NCBI RefSeq assembly: GCF_000143415.4
Contig: NW_003314269.1
Location: forward strand, 2,444,118-2,508,117
Direction: 5' to 3'
Length of the DNA: 64,000 bases
Origin: Selaginella moellendorffii
Lineage: Eukaryota; Streptophyta; Lycopodiopsida; Selaginellales; Selaginellaceae
Below the pieces are notes generated by a model that had not been told where the DNA came from, searched no databases, and saw only the letters and a program-made list of their open reading frames with translations. Below are positions 11,894-23,467 of this stretch, one piece after another. Within the stretch, counting starts at the first letter, position 1; the number at the start of each line of letters is the position of its first letter. The position numbers and the translations under genes were made by a program.

Positions 11894-12978
11894 TGCCTCC
11901 TTCCAGGCAGCGCTCCTCGATATGGTTTTCTAAGCGACGTTGGCTATGGTTTCTATAAAATGGTACGTAGACTGTCGATGTTTTGTCTTGACTTTGTTGG
12001 CAATGGCAGCAAGGCAGCGAATTTCGCGTTTTCTATGGGTGATTGCGGCTGCCATGGCCATTTTATATTAGCGTTTCACAACCAGAGATTGGAAAAACAT
12101 CTACTAATCGCATGTTACAGGATAACACGCGGGCACCGGCTTTAAAACTTGTTGGAAGGATCGTGGTAGCTCGCGATTTACGCAGACAATTCCAAGGAGT
12201 GCATACCAGGTACTCGAAGTTTCTGTATAAAACAGTTCCCGAGGATCATTGATCATGAGTCTGGAACTTACTTTTTTACGTGGGCATCAGGGAGGCCGAG
12301 TCATTTGGACGCGTTTCAGGCGGTGGTGCTCGGTGAGTGGTGATGATGTATCTTTTTCTTAGCTTGTAAGGCTTTCGCGTGGTGCTAAGTGATCTAACTT
12401 TGTTCTCTCGCTAGATCTCTGTGCCTGGCTGGACGCACAAACGCGAAAATGGCTAGCTCCACGCGACTGTCCCTCGCGCAGGAGCTCCATGTGCTCACAT
12501 TATCAGCCGGAATCTTTGCTGTAAGTTGTACGCCGCACTACAGGATCTCTTCGCCTTCCTCTTGAATCTTGAGGCTTCTTCTCTGGGCGAGTAGAGCTCG
12601 CACAGATGCGCTGCTTTTACCACCTTGGAAGCAAGCTAAAAGCTGCGGGATCGAAAGAAGAAAAACAAAGAAGAGAAGAATCGATCCGACTCACTCCAAA
12701 AAGGATCAAGGGTTGTTTTCTTCTGTATTATATGCCTTTTGTTTGTGCGCGAATCTAGGCAGCGCGAGAGAAAACACAGCTGTTCTTTTCGGAAAAGCTT
12801 GTTGACCTTGACTGGAGTGGACTACCGTTGACTGGCCATGGAAAAACGCGGGGAAGGTCTCGCATTTAATGGAAGGTTGGTCGCATCGCAGGGGGAGGAT
12901 TGGGGAAGAAGACAATGCCAAAATGAATACACGCTTCGCAAGTTCCACCCCCAACCCGAGGGGTCAATCCATTGGCAG

Positions 12979-13021
<43 letters not shown>

Positions 13022-13717
13022 ACTCCCTTTCCTGGATCTTCCTAGTTTTGCTCGCGGGGTCGGTGTTAAGTTGATCGAGACGACGAACTCGCTTTCTATA
13101 ACTCGCTACCTGACGGACGAATCGCCCCCTGTGCTGATCTCCTACAGGCTATGCAAAAAAAAAAAGGAACTCTGATCTGATCACGCACGAGTATATTATA
13201 ATCTCTCTGTAGAAGACTACTAGCGAGAAGTCAGCGTCACACAAACGCACAGGGAAAAGAAGCAAGACGAGACGCGGGCGAAGGCACAGGAGGAGAGAAC
13301 ACTTTAACCTGGGCGATTGAATGCAGCTGTTGGCTCGCTCCTGCATTGATTTCTTTTCGTTGGAGATGAGCAGCAGCCCAGCAGCCGCAGCAGCAGTGAC
13401 AAGCAATAATTCATCACCTCTCACTGGCCTGCCACTCTGCTCTGTTGATCTCTCTCTTCCCAAATCCAAAAAAATCTCACTCCTGCGCTTGACTTCCCTC
13501 GCCTCGCAGCAGCTGGTTTGTTTGTCCCTGTCCTCGTCACGAATTTAGAACGGGGGCGTGCTTCAGCTGAAGCCAACCGGATCAAGATCGAGAGAGATTC
13601 CGTTCTATAAGTTGCGCAGCAAGACACACATTTAACTTGTTGGTTTTTTCTTCTTCTTCTTCCCGGGAATGGAAAATCTCCGCGAGCTTCCACAGGTATG
13701 AATCCTGGAATGGATGG
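11894..13717. other. Intergenic region downstream of SOS1, possibly transcribed
   Basis: I recognise no gene here. Splice-like boundaries occur at about 12120, 12290-12330 and 12415-12520, with short open segments between them (for example KLVGRIVVARDLRRQF). They could be part of a long SOS1 3' UTR or a small unrecognised transcript. A GA microsatellite lies at 12983-13013. The final part is pyrimidine-rich leader sequence of the ARM-repeat gene. Confidence 0.3.
12983..13013. repeat. (GA)n microsatellite
   Basis: An uninterrupted GA dinucleotide run of about 31 bp, followed by a G run. Confidence 0.95.
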
Positions 13718-15598
13718 ATGGAGCTGCACCAAGGGATTGAATCGCTGGGTATGAGAAGGGAGCCCACCAGGGAGTTGACTGTAGTAGGCCGGGAAATTCT
13801 CAAGAGCAGCGACGCCAGATCAAAGACCAACAACAACACTGGTGCCAAGAAGAAGAAGAAGAAGAGGAAGCCGGACATCATCGCGCCCTCGCCATCGTCG
13901 ACCACCAGCACGACGAGCACAACCACGAATTCTCCTTCCGCATCTCCCAATCCCATCGACAAGAGATGGTTCAGCGTCTACGACGTCTTCCGCTGCAAGC
14001 AGCTCCACGTCGAGCTCTCGGCGCTCACGGCAAACTCCCATCGCTGCTACACCAGGAGCAAGAGCAAGAACAAGAACGCCGCCACCGCCACCGCAGCCGC
14101 CGCAGCCACCACCACCACCACAAGCAACGCAAACAACGCAAGCAAACGAAGAACTTTCCCGCAAGAGCGCCACCTCGTAAGGCTTCCAGGCGATCATCAC
14201 GAAGATGGAGAGGAGGAGAAGAAAAGCTTTCGTTTCTCCGAGGAAGAACAAGAGGATGATCGGCACCAGCAGCAGCAAAAGGATCGAAAGAAGGCGGAGA
14301 TGTGGCGGAGGATGGAGATGGTCCGCCGCCTCCAATCGGGCGACATAGAGGAGCAAACCAGCGCGGCGGCGGACATCCGCGCGGCGTGCCGCCGGGACGG
14401 CGACGCCCGCACGACGCTGGCGCTCATGGGCGCCATCCCGCCGCTCGTCGCGATGCTCGACTCGCTCAACACCGCGGCGGCGGCGGCGGGGCTGGCGGCG
14501 CTGCTCAATCTCTCCGTCCGGAACGATCAGTAAGTCCCTCGCTTGACAAAAGCTCGATCGTTATGTTACTCTTGCAGGAACAAGGCGGCGATCGTGGCGG
14601 CGGGAGCCATCCCAAAGATCCTCCGCCTCGCCAAGAGCCACCCTGGCTCCCACATCCAAATGCAGCTCCTGGAATCCTCGGTGGCGGCGCTGCTCAGCCT
14701 CAGCGCTCTCGACGCCAACAAGCTCGCCATCGCCGCCTCCCCGGGCGCCGCCGCCAGCCTCGTCGCCACCGTCCTCGACAGCTCCTCCACCGACCAGGCC
14801 CGCCGCGACGCCATGGCCGCGCTCTACAACCTCTCCCTCTGCCCGACCAACGCGCCCGTGCTGTGCGCCGCCGCCGCGGTACCCGCCGTGCTGTCGGCGG
14901 CGTACGAGCCCGAGCTGTGCAGCCGCGCGGTAGCCACCGCCGCCAACCTCGTGTCCACGTCACCCGGCCGCCGGGCAATGGCGCGGGTGGAGAGCTCGTG
15001 TCTCGTCTTCACCGACATTCTCAACTGGTGCCGCTGTGGATACTGTCCGAGTGTCGCCAGCCCGTACCGCGGCGGCGTCGGCGGTACCGTCACCCGCGGC
15101 CTCATCGAACGCGCGGTATACGTGGTCATGGTCCTGGCCCAGTGCAGCCAGTCGCAGCGCCGCGCCATGTGCCGCGCGGGATGCTCGTCAATGCTGCTCG
15201 AGCTCGTTCTCATTGGCAGCCCGGCCGTCCAGGACCGCGCGTCTCGGACTCTCCAGTGCCTGGCGGCGGCCGACGATGACAACTCCTCGTCGACGAATTC
15301 CTACTGCTGCCTGCTGCTCCAAGAGGGCGAGGGAGACGATGAGCAGCACCAGCAGCACGAGCACCAGCAGCGGCGGCAGCTTCTCGAACGAGAGCTCTAC
15401 TCGGAGGAGCGACGCGCGGTAAACAGGCTGGTGGAGCGGAGCCTCAAGATCAACATGCAGCGCATCACCGAGCGCGCTTGCATTCCTCTTGCTGCTGGTG
15501 CTGCTTCGGATGTGACCACTGCTGCCACTGGCACTACTGCGACTTCGTCGTCATCGTCATCATCCACATCTTCCACTCGTCCGCTAGTCAGCTCGTAG
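13718..15598 (+). CDS. Armadillo-repeat protein without a visible U-box
   Basis: ARM repeats form a superhelix for protein binding. The start at 13718 (MELHQGIESLGMRREP) is the first ATG in the long frame; an alternative first exon beginning at 13669 (MENLRELPQ, followed by a GT donor) cannot be excluded. Two exons are joined over a 48-bp intron (14530-14577). The N-terminal 150 residues are low complexity: a basic run KKKKKKRKP, serine/threonine tracts, and alanine/threonine tracts. They contain a conserved-looking patch DKRWFSVYDVFRCKQLHVEL. From about 14300 the ARM array begins (MVRRLQSGDIEEQTSAAADI, LVAMLDSLNT, AGLAALLNLSVRND, IVAAGAIPKILRLAKSH, AMAALYNLSLCPTN). No U-box is visible. The second half is very GC-rich, unlike neighbouring introns. 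A role in signalling or protein turnover is only inferred from the fold. Confidence 0.8.
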
Positions 15599-15925
15599 CT
15601 CTCGAAAGCCATTATTTGTACGTAGCGTATCACTTCCACTTGGACTTGATTCGGACTTGATTCGAAGACTGGACGGGGATCTCTCACGGCACCACATTTC
15701 CTTCCCTGCCAGGAGAGTTTGACCGCTTGTGTGCTTCGAGTTGGACGGCTCCCACCGACTTCTCGTTTAAACCGTTTTGGTTTTTGTCTTTCGTAGAACG
15801 CACAAAATGAATGTGGCAAACGGCCAAGATTCTCATGTATCTGGAAGTTGTGGAAGATTAGAAAGAAAAGCAAAGGCCTTACCAGTCAAGCGGCGTATTC
15901 CTCTGCCAGCTTCGATGGTCTTCTC
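15599..15925. other. Convergent 3' flanks of the ARM-repeat and ABCB genes
   Basis: This 327-bp spacer lies between two converging stop codons and must hold both 3' UTRs. No other feature is seen. Confidence 0.5.
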
Positions 15926-18900
15926 TCAGCTTCGAACGTGTAGCTTCACCAGCAGGGAGTACACCCCGTTTTCAATCTGGAGCAGCTCCTTGTGCCTGCC
16001 CTGTTCTGCCACCACCCCGTTCTTCACCACCGAAATAACTCCTGCGTTGACAATGGTGGAGAGCCTGTGAGCCACCACGACCACGGTCCGGTTCTGCATC
16101 ACGAGATTGAGCGCCTCTTGCACTAGGCGCTCCGATTCAGCATCCAGAGCGCTGGTTGCTTCGTCTAGGAGCAATATCTTCGGGTTCTTCACGATGGCTC
16201 TTGCTATGGCGATCCTTTGCTTCTGGCCTCCCGACAGCTGAGTACCACGCTCGCCAACTTCTGTGTCAAATCCGTCGGGAAGATCCATTATAAACTTGTA
16301 AGCGTTCGCAGAGATAGCAGCGTCTTTGATCTCGTCATCTGAGACTCCATCCTTTCCGTAGCCTATATTTGAGCCCAGCGTCCCAGAGAAAAGTACTGGC
16401 TCCTGTCCAACCAATGCCATCTGCTGCCTCAACCATCTGAGTTGGAGCGACCTTATGTCCACGCCATCTATGAAGATCTTTCCGCAATCAGGATCATAAA
16501 ACCTTTGGATAAGAGAGATTGCAGTTGATTTTCCACAACCGCTCTCTCCAACCAATGCTGCAGTCTGAAAGGTAAGACGTCTTTTTACCATGACAAATAA
16601 ATTGCAAAACTCAAAATGCAACATCTTACCGTTCCGGCCTCAACAAACAGTGTGAAATCTCGAAATATTTGCACATCTGGCCGACTGGGATACTTAAAGC
16701 TTACGTGCTGAAACTGGACGTCACCATGCAGAATGTCCAAAGTGCTTCCTTGCAAATCTGCTGGATCGATTTTCGACTTGCGGTCAAGCATTGAGAAGAT
16801 AGAAATGACCGAAGTCTTGACCTTGCCGAGATCTGGCGCCAGTCCAGCAGCATGCGAAACTCCAATTGCAGACATTGTGATTGCAAAGAAGACCTGAAAC
16901 GAGAATATGAGTCTGCTGAAACAGTAAAGAACCCATGTCATTACCTTGAAAACTTTCTGAAACGTTGTCTTTCTGTCTTTCACAAGTTGAGCACCATACC
17001 AAAAGCTAAGGCCGTAGGACGAAAACATAACCACATTCGAGCAGCCAAAACCTGCACCGCTAACAAGTCCCAGGCGAATCCCGTTCTTCAAAGGTCTTCG
17101 ACACTTATCTTCGTATAGCTTCAGCATTTTCTCTTCAGCACAGAAGGAAGCCACGCTTCGAATGCTGCTTATTGCATCCGCAGCCACATGGCTAGCTTCC
17201 TCGTACATCACCTGGCAAGAGAACTGCTTTAATATCTCTAGTCCATAAAGAGGGAACGTACCTTTGCATCGGCACTGAAACCGGTCATAACTTTTATTTG
17301 CATGATCCCTTGCAGGCTAAGCAAAGGCACCAGCGCAAAAATTACGAGCGCCAACTCCCAAGTAGCAGAAAACGCAATTAGCAAGCCGGCTGCGATTGTT
17401 GCTAAGTTTTGCACGGTCAAGGCCAAGCTGTCGCCTACCATTCCTCGCACATAAGCAGCATCAGTTGATAGCCTGGAACTTATCGCCCCGCTGCATAGAA
17501 CTTGAAGTCAGCGAAAAGATGCTTGCTAATCTTACCTCGAGTTCTCACGGGCATCAAACCAGCCAATCTCTTGTCGAAGAACTGTTTTAAAGGTGAGGTA
17601 GCGTATACGTCGGATCAAATTCTGGCCAACATAAGCAAAGGAGACCATCTGGCAGGGTATAATAATAAAGCATGCGCACGCGAGAACGACGAACATCGAA
17701 GCCCAGAAGTTAGCACCTTTGCGCAGCTCGTTTCGGTCGGGGTTATAGAAAACTCCCAGGATGCTTGAAAGAAGAAGGCCAAACATGGGAAAGACTATCG
17801 CATTCACTGCCGCTGCCACCGAGCCCAAGATAAACACGGGAGCTTCTGGTTTGTTTAAGGCAGCCAGCCGTAGCATCGACGAAGTTGTACTTACACCATC
17901 CCGAGGCTTATGTTTCAAACCAAAGAGATACTTCCATCTGCTGTGACTGCGACCACTTTCCTGCACCTCTCTTTGTACTGGTATTTGAAGGCTTGATTCC
18001 CTCAGAGATGACAACCGACGACGAGATACTTTCGGACTGCCGCTACCACTGCTGCTGCTGCTGCTGCCGGACTCCTCGTCACGGTGGTCGTCATGACGCA
18101 TTTCCTGCAGTTTTATAAGCTGAGAATAGTGGCCATCTGGAATAGCCAAAAGACTTGAATGCGTCCCTGCAAAAGGTAACAGCGTGAGGACGCCTTGGTT
18201 TTTAATGTTTTCGTGTCACGTACCACTTTCTACTATTTTTCCTTGTTGGAACACGAAAATAGAGTTTGCGTCCCGGATTGTCGAAAGTCTGTGTGCCACA
18301 ATCACAGTAGTGCGGTCTACCATGACACGTTCAAGAGATTTTTGAACGATTCTTTCGGACTCCGCATCCAACGCGCTAGTAGCCTCATCCAGCAAAAGTA
18401 TACGGGGATTTTTTAGTATAGCCCGTGCGATTGCTATCCTCTGCTTTTGGCCACCAGATAATTGTGTACCGTGGTGTCCGACATAAGTGTCATATCCCTG
18501 AAACATGTTATGTTCCATTGAATTGCCGGAAAAATAAAATAAAATAAAGAGCACGTCTACCTGTGGCATGTTGCTGATGAACCTTGCAGCATTGGCCAGT
18601 TCACATGCGGCTTGCACATCCTCCTTGGTTGCACCATTTTTTCCATAGGCGACATTTTCCCACACAGATACTCCGAAAAGGACTGGCTCCTGACTCACGA
18701 GTCCAATCTGCTGTCTCAGCCATTTGAGCTGTAGTTTTCTGATGTCGTGGCCGTCGATAGAAACCACGCCACTTTGTGGGTCATAGAACCTTTCCAGCAA
18801 GCTAATGACCGTAGACTTTCCGCTTCCACTTTGTCCGACAAGTGCAGCTGTCATCCCAGACGGGATCGATAAACAAAAGCCTTTTAGGATCTGTACACCT

Positions 18901-20665
18901 GGTCGTGAGGGGTAAGTGAAGTTCACACTTTCAATCTCTATATTCCCTTGCACGTTTGTCAGAATGGCACCCTTCATATTGTAGGAATCGATTGCAGGCA
19001 CACGATGTATAACTTCAAACATCTTGTACGCAGCTGCTTGGCCTGCTGCAAAGGCACGCAGAGATGGTGAAGCCTGGCCCAGTGCCCTGCACTACAAGTT
19101 CAATACAGCGCTATTGTAAGAAATTTTAAAGACCAGCTTTTCTTACTGTTGAATTAAGGTTGATATAGACTGCGAGATATCCAGCTTACATGCCTCCCAT
19201 GAGAACCGAAAGCATGACGTTGATGACTGCACCGCCTGTATAACCGTTGTGAAGAATAAGCTTGGAGCCATACCAAAGAGCCAGAGCATAGCTCAAATAG
19301 AGCGTTAGCAACGTGCATCCCATGCCAAAACCTGAACTTAAACCCTGATAAACACCAGCTCTATATGCCTTTCCCAAAGCTGTATCATAGTCTCCCACAG
19401 CTTTGTCTTCTCCAGTGAAAGATGCAACCTGATGACAAAAGACAATGAGTAATGAAACCGGACGTTTGATGTCGCCTTACCGTTCTAATGCCACCGACAG
19501 CTTGTTGGACAATATTTCCAGCGTCAGCATAAGCCATTTGTCCCCTGCTCGACGTTTTAGAAATCAGCATAGCCATCGTAGCTCCCGCAATGACGAGGAG
19601 GGGCAGCACTGATGAAACGACAAGCGCAAGCCTCCAACCTCTGATAAATGCGAGTATAAAACCACCAAAGAACGTGGACAAGAGCTGTACAAACTTTCCA
19701 ACCTGCATAGACAAGCTTAGGAATGAAAACCAGATCATCTTTGCATACCTTTTCACCAATGGCATCCTGTATAAGAAAAGTGTCATCCGACATTCGGCCC
19801 AACACTTCGCCAGTACTGATTCCCTTGTCAAAAAATGAGACGTCCTGCCGCAAAATCGATTTTAAATACAAAGCTCTAATCCGTGCTGCTTGTCTTTCGC
19901 CAGCACACATCCAAAATGAAGTCTCTGGTAGAAAATCCATGCTTGTCAATCCAAAAGCTATCATTCACAATTGTAAAATACTCACCCATCAAAGCCGCAG
20001 CTCCTGTTCCCAGACCCAAAAACACGTATCTAAGAGCAACCTGCATTGAAAGCTCGTCAAACTCAAGCAGCCAAGAACCAAAAGTTGGAGATCTACTATA
20101 CCTTGGAGACCTCGTGGACAAGGTTGGAGACATTGTGCTCATTCTCCCCAAAAGCGTTGGCAACCTGTCCAAAGATGAGAGCCATGAGCGGCCGTGCCAT
20201 GCCATTCCCGACGGCTCCAAAGATCCCCAGCGACATGAGAAGCACGTCCAGCCAGTCGGCAAACATGAAGAGCTTGTAGAAAGGCAAGGACTTAAACTCG
20301 TGTGCCTTGAAACGATCCGGTTCTTCACTAGCTGCGGCAGTCGATGCCACGGTCGAGACCGATGCTTGTTCTTCCACAGGCCCGATCGACACCGAAACTT
20401 CCGACGCTTTAGCGTCCGTGGAAGCTGAAATCCCCGACGCTTGAGCATCCAATCCCGAAATATCCGCCGCTTGAGCATCCAATCCCTTCTCCTCTGCGCC
20501 TTGCGCCTCCCGGACCTCTACCCGGACCTCCTGCGAATCCTCTACCTCGATCGGCATCGCCGGCGTTGCCGATTCCAACATTTCCTCGATGCCGGCACCT
20601 ACATTTCCATCGGGAGGAGCTGCGCGATCCACAGCGGGCAGAGGCGGCGCGTCATGCACATTCAT
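15926..20665 (-). CDS. Full-length ABCB (MDR/P-glycoprotein-type) transporter
   Basis: ABCB proteins are plasma-membrane ATP-driven exporters; plant members include auxin carriers. The first ATG on the minus strand is at 20665 ([20 protein letters not shown]). An unusually long N-terminal extension of about 110 residues has near-repeats ([20 protein letters not shown]) before the conserved [19 protein letters not shown]. The order is TMD1, NBD1, TMD2, NBD2. NBD1 (about 18960-18220) has [25 protein letters not shown] and [13 protein letters not shown] linker with serine runs follows, then TMD2. NBD2 (about 16640-15930) has [25 protein letters not shown] and [12 protein letters not shown]. Introns are short; one of 63 bp inside NBD1 is stop-free. 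I estimate about 1,300 residues. The gene lies 130 bp downstream of H2B on the same strand. Sequence style resembles the plant ABCB4/11 group, but the substrate cannot be read from sequence. Confidence 0.93.
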
Positions 20666-20795
20666 CGCGAGCGCATCGATCACCGCGACCTAAAATCTCT
20701 GGCAGTTGAGGAGGAAGAACACTCTTTGTTTAGGGCAAAGTGATCCAATAAAAACTCTGGCCTAAACGATGAGAAAGAGAAGATCACGATCACTA

Positions 20796-21236
20796 CTACG
20801 CGCTCGTGAACTTGGTGACCGCCTTGGTCCCCTCGCTCACAGCGTGCTTGGCGAGCTCGCCGGGGAGGATGAGCCTCACGGCGGTCTGGATCTCGCGCGA
20901 CGTGATGGTGGGCTTCTTGTTGTAGCGCGCCAGCCGCGCCGCCTCCTGCGCGAGCTTCTCAAAGATATCATTGATGAAGCTGTTCATGATCCCCATGGCC
21001 TTGCTCGAGATCCCAATCTCCTGGTGGACCTGCTTGAGCACCTTGAAAATGTAGCTCTTGTACGTCTCCGTCGCCTTTTTCATGCGCTTCTTCTTCATCG
21101 CCGCCGCCGCCACTCCGCCACCGCCGCCGCCGGATCCATCCTTGTCCGCCGCTGCCGCCCCCCGGGGCTTCTTCTCCACGGGCTTCTTCTCCGCGGGGGC
21201 TTTGCTCGCGGGCTTCTTCTCTCCCTTGGGCGCCAT
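20796..21236 (-). CDS. Histone H2B
   Basis: H2B is a core nucleosome subunit. The gene is a single intronless frame of 146 codons starting at 21236 ([19 protein letters not shown]). The lysine/alanine/proline-rich tail contains a glycine run and is followed by the histone fold: [40 protein letters not shown] and [20 protein letters not shown]. It ends [15 protein letters not shown], which carries the lysine that is ubiquitinated in known H2Bs. The tail is slightly long, as in plants. The promoter is shared with a divergent gene. Confidence 0.98.
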   Translation of the reverse strand: MAPKGEKKPASKAPAEKKPVEKKPRGAAAADKDGSGGGGGGVAAAAMKKKRMKKATETYKSYIFKVLKQVHQEIGISSKAMGIMNSFINDIFEKLAQEAARLARYNKKPTITSREIQTAVRLILPGELAKHAVSEGTKAVTKFTSA

Positions 21237-21365
21237 TCCAAGCGCTCAACCAATGACAAGGCTGGAAAAGCTATCGACCATGCTAGGGCTCGAACTCTAG
21301 ACCTTTTCTACTGCTGACGTGGCTCCACATTGGCCACATCACTATTGAGTGGTATTTTTTGGGTC
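21237..21365. promoter_or_regulatory. 129-bp divergent promoter with plant histone hexamer element
   Basis: The start codons of H2B (minus) and the chloroplast-type protein (plus) are only 129 bp apart. On the H2B strand, 21322-21311 reads CCACGTCAGCAG, which contains the ACGTCA hexamer of plant histone promoters in its CCACGTCANC context. CCAAT-type sequences occur at about 21245-21249 (plus) and 21331-21335 (minus). The motifs are seen directly; function is inferred from known histone promoters. Confidence 0.65.
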
Positions 21366-23079
21366 ATGGATGCGCGCGCTAGTAGTAGCGCCTTGCGCGG
21401 GGCTGGAGTGATCGTCCCAGCTCCCGCCGCTTGGATTCATCGGCGCCGGCGGCATTGCGCTGCGATTTCCAGCTCGGGCATAGAATCTCCGAGTCTAGCA
21501 AGAGGTCTTGCCGCTGATTCCAATCCAGGAGCTCGTTCTAACCTAATACTGTTGTCGCAGGCGTCACTGATAACCATGGCAATTTTGTGAGGAATGTAGC
21601 GGGACTGGAGCCTCCCACGCAGCTCCAAATGCTGCTCGACGTCCTGCAAGCCAAAGGTTTGCGTAAATTTCTCTTTCGCTCCATCTTTGATTGCTTTCGC
21701 ATCAGGCGAGCAAGTAGTTTCTCCTGAGAAAAGGCAGGGATTGCATCCTTTGGCGATCCCACTGTCACAAAACTCTACTGGTAAGCTCAAAAAAGAAATT
21801 CTATCTTCGTTTGCCATATTCACGACTATCACAGGCACTATCACTGCTTTGTTGAGATGGCCGACGCCACCAGAAGGGTCAGTATAAACCATCACCTCCA
21901 GCGATTTATTCCCTTCGCTTAGAAACAAGGAAATCAATGCTCCATGCACGAAAATTCTAACAGCATGGCGATCCCAGTTGTCGAAGTACACACGTATGGA
22001 CTGTGCCTCCTTTCTAAGAGCGTGAGTAGGCCCCGATCATTCTCATCTATGCAGCAACGCGTTGCTTTCACAGGTAGAACAATATGTGCAAAAGATTCTC
22101 GTCGAGGAAGAGGTTCACGGTCGTGGTGACGCATGCTACAGTGCTGCCGTTGCTTCCGCTGGCGGTGATCCGGACAGAGTTCCTTATAAAAGAGGTGACT
22201 TCGAAAACTCCAAACTAGCTGGTTTGGATGTCTATCTCATGAAGAAGGTGATGCTTGTCATGTTCTTCCCGAGTTTTTCTTTGTGACTTTTGAAACTGCA
22301 GGTGGGACTGTTTCCGGATGTGTTTGAGCGCTTAGCTCTCAAGCACCTCGAGAAGGGCGACGAGGTAAACGCGCATTATAACTTCACACTAACTCTCGTA
22401 GCTCTATTGAGCCAGGTATCTGCTCTAGTGACCGGAGAGTTTTATGTTACGAAGAAGCACTTTCCTGGATTTGGAAGGCCTCTTGTTTTCAACGCGGAGC
22501 TCATGCTAAAGTTTGCGATCTCCGTGAAAGATTTGCTGCAAAAACTCACCTTGTTTTCCAGAATTGGACGGAAGAGCGAGGCCAAAGACGCGGCCAGGAT
22601 TGCTCTCAAGTCGCCGTGGTGGACGCTGGGCTGCGAGTACAAGACTGTGGCCGAGATTGCCGGGTGGGGAGACGAGAAAGTGGAGTACATGAGAGAGAAG
22701 ATGACGGAGGAAGGAAGAAAGGAGGAGCTCAACAAAGGCAAAGCCCCCGAACAGGTGACACGGTCGTGGTGATCTCATCTACAAGATGTTTTCCAACCTT
22801 TGTTTTGCAGGTGGCATTGGATCAAGCAGCGTTCCTTTTGGACCTGGGAACCGTGGATGGGAACTGGGATGAGATTAGCGAGAAGCTTGCATCGTTTTAT
22901 ACGGAGGCTGGCCTGGACACCATCGCCAAATTCGTTGCGCTACAAAGTGGTATGTTCGTAGGTTGCTTGAAAGTTTGTATCGCTTCTCAAACGTTCACCT
23001 TTTGCAGAAATGTAAAAGTGGTCGTTCTTGGGCTCGTCTTCTTTGTGGGCGAGGATGGAAAGAGTACACGAGTGGTTGA
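21366..23079 (+). CDS. Chloroplast-type protein related to the cyclin delta-3 / IN CHLOROPLAST ATPASE BIOGENESIS group
   Basis: The spliced protein starts MDARASSSALRGAGVIVPAP, a serine/alanine/arginine-rich N-terminus like a chloroplast transit peptide. Exon 1 ends at 21504 and exon 2 starts at 21561 with VTDNHGNFVRNVAGLEPPTQ. Next come GEQVVSPEKRQGLHPLAIPL, ITALLRWPTPPEG and MAIPVVEVHTYGLCLLSKS. The core follows: VEQYVQKILVEEEVHGR, LDVYLMKKVGLFPDVFERLA, VSALVTGEFYVTKKHFPGFG, AKDAARIALKSPWWTLGCEY and APEQVALDQAAFLLDLGTVD. I match this by memory to a conserved plant chloroplast family annotated with the names above. The name is uncertain, so no symbol is given, and the molecular role is not established here. 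Introns are 50-80 bp. The last exon boundary (after FVALQ) and the stop at 23079 are the least certain. Confidence 0.7.
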
Positions 23080-23467
23080 GCTCTCGCAAAAGAATGCGAA
23101 GCTGAAAATCTATTCTTTCAACGTTGCAAATCATTCAAGGCAAGCAAAGATTTTTCTGCGTTAATGAAGATGAAAACAATATGGATATGAAACTTAAGAA
23201 TGAGTTGATTATAGTATACACCTCGAAACCCTTCCCTTCTGACGACGAAACCACGGTCAGTTCTTCGCGGCACAAACGAAGAAACTTAGCTTTTTTCTCT
23301 GTACACCTTTCTCTACCAAAAGACTTCCAGCCCGGGCACAAAATTGATGTCTGCAGCATGCTTTTCCTCGACGTCCATCCGCCTCCTAAGTACGAAAGAG
23401 CCCCTCCAAGCTCTGCTCCGCCCTTCACCATCACAAAAGCTTGAAGCTACGATCCCTCCGCAAAATC
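23080..23467. other. Convergent spacer between the chloroplast-type gene and TOPLESS
   Basis: This 388-bp stretch probably holds both 3' UTRs. No separate gene is supported. Confidence 0.45.

Noticed and set aside
21437-21991. 184-codon minus-strand frame (NWDRHAVRIFVHG-like)
   Set aside because: The plus strand splices into a coherent transit peptide plus conserved protein with matching phases, so the minus frame is a shadow.
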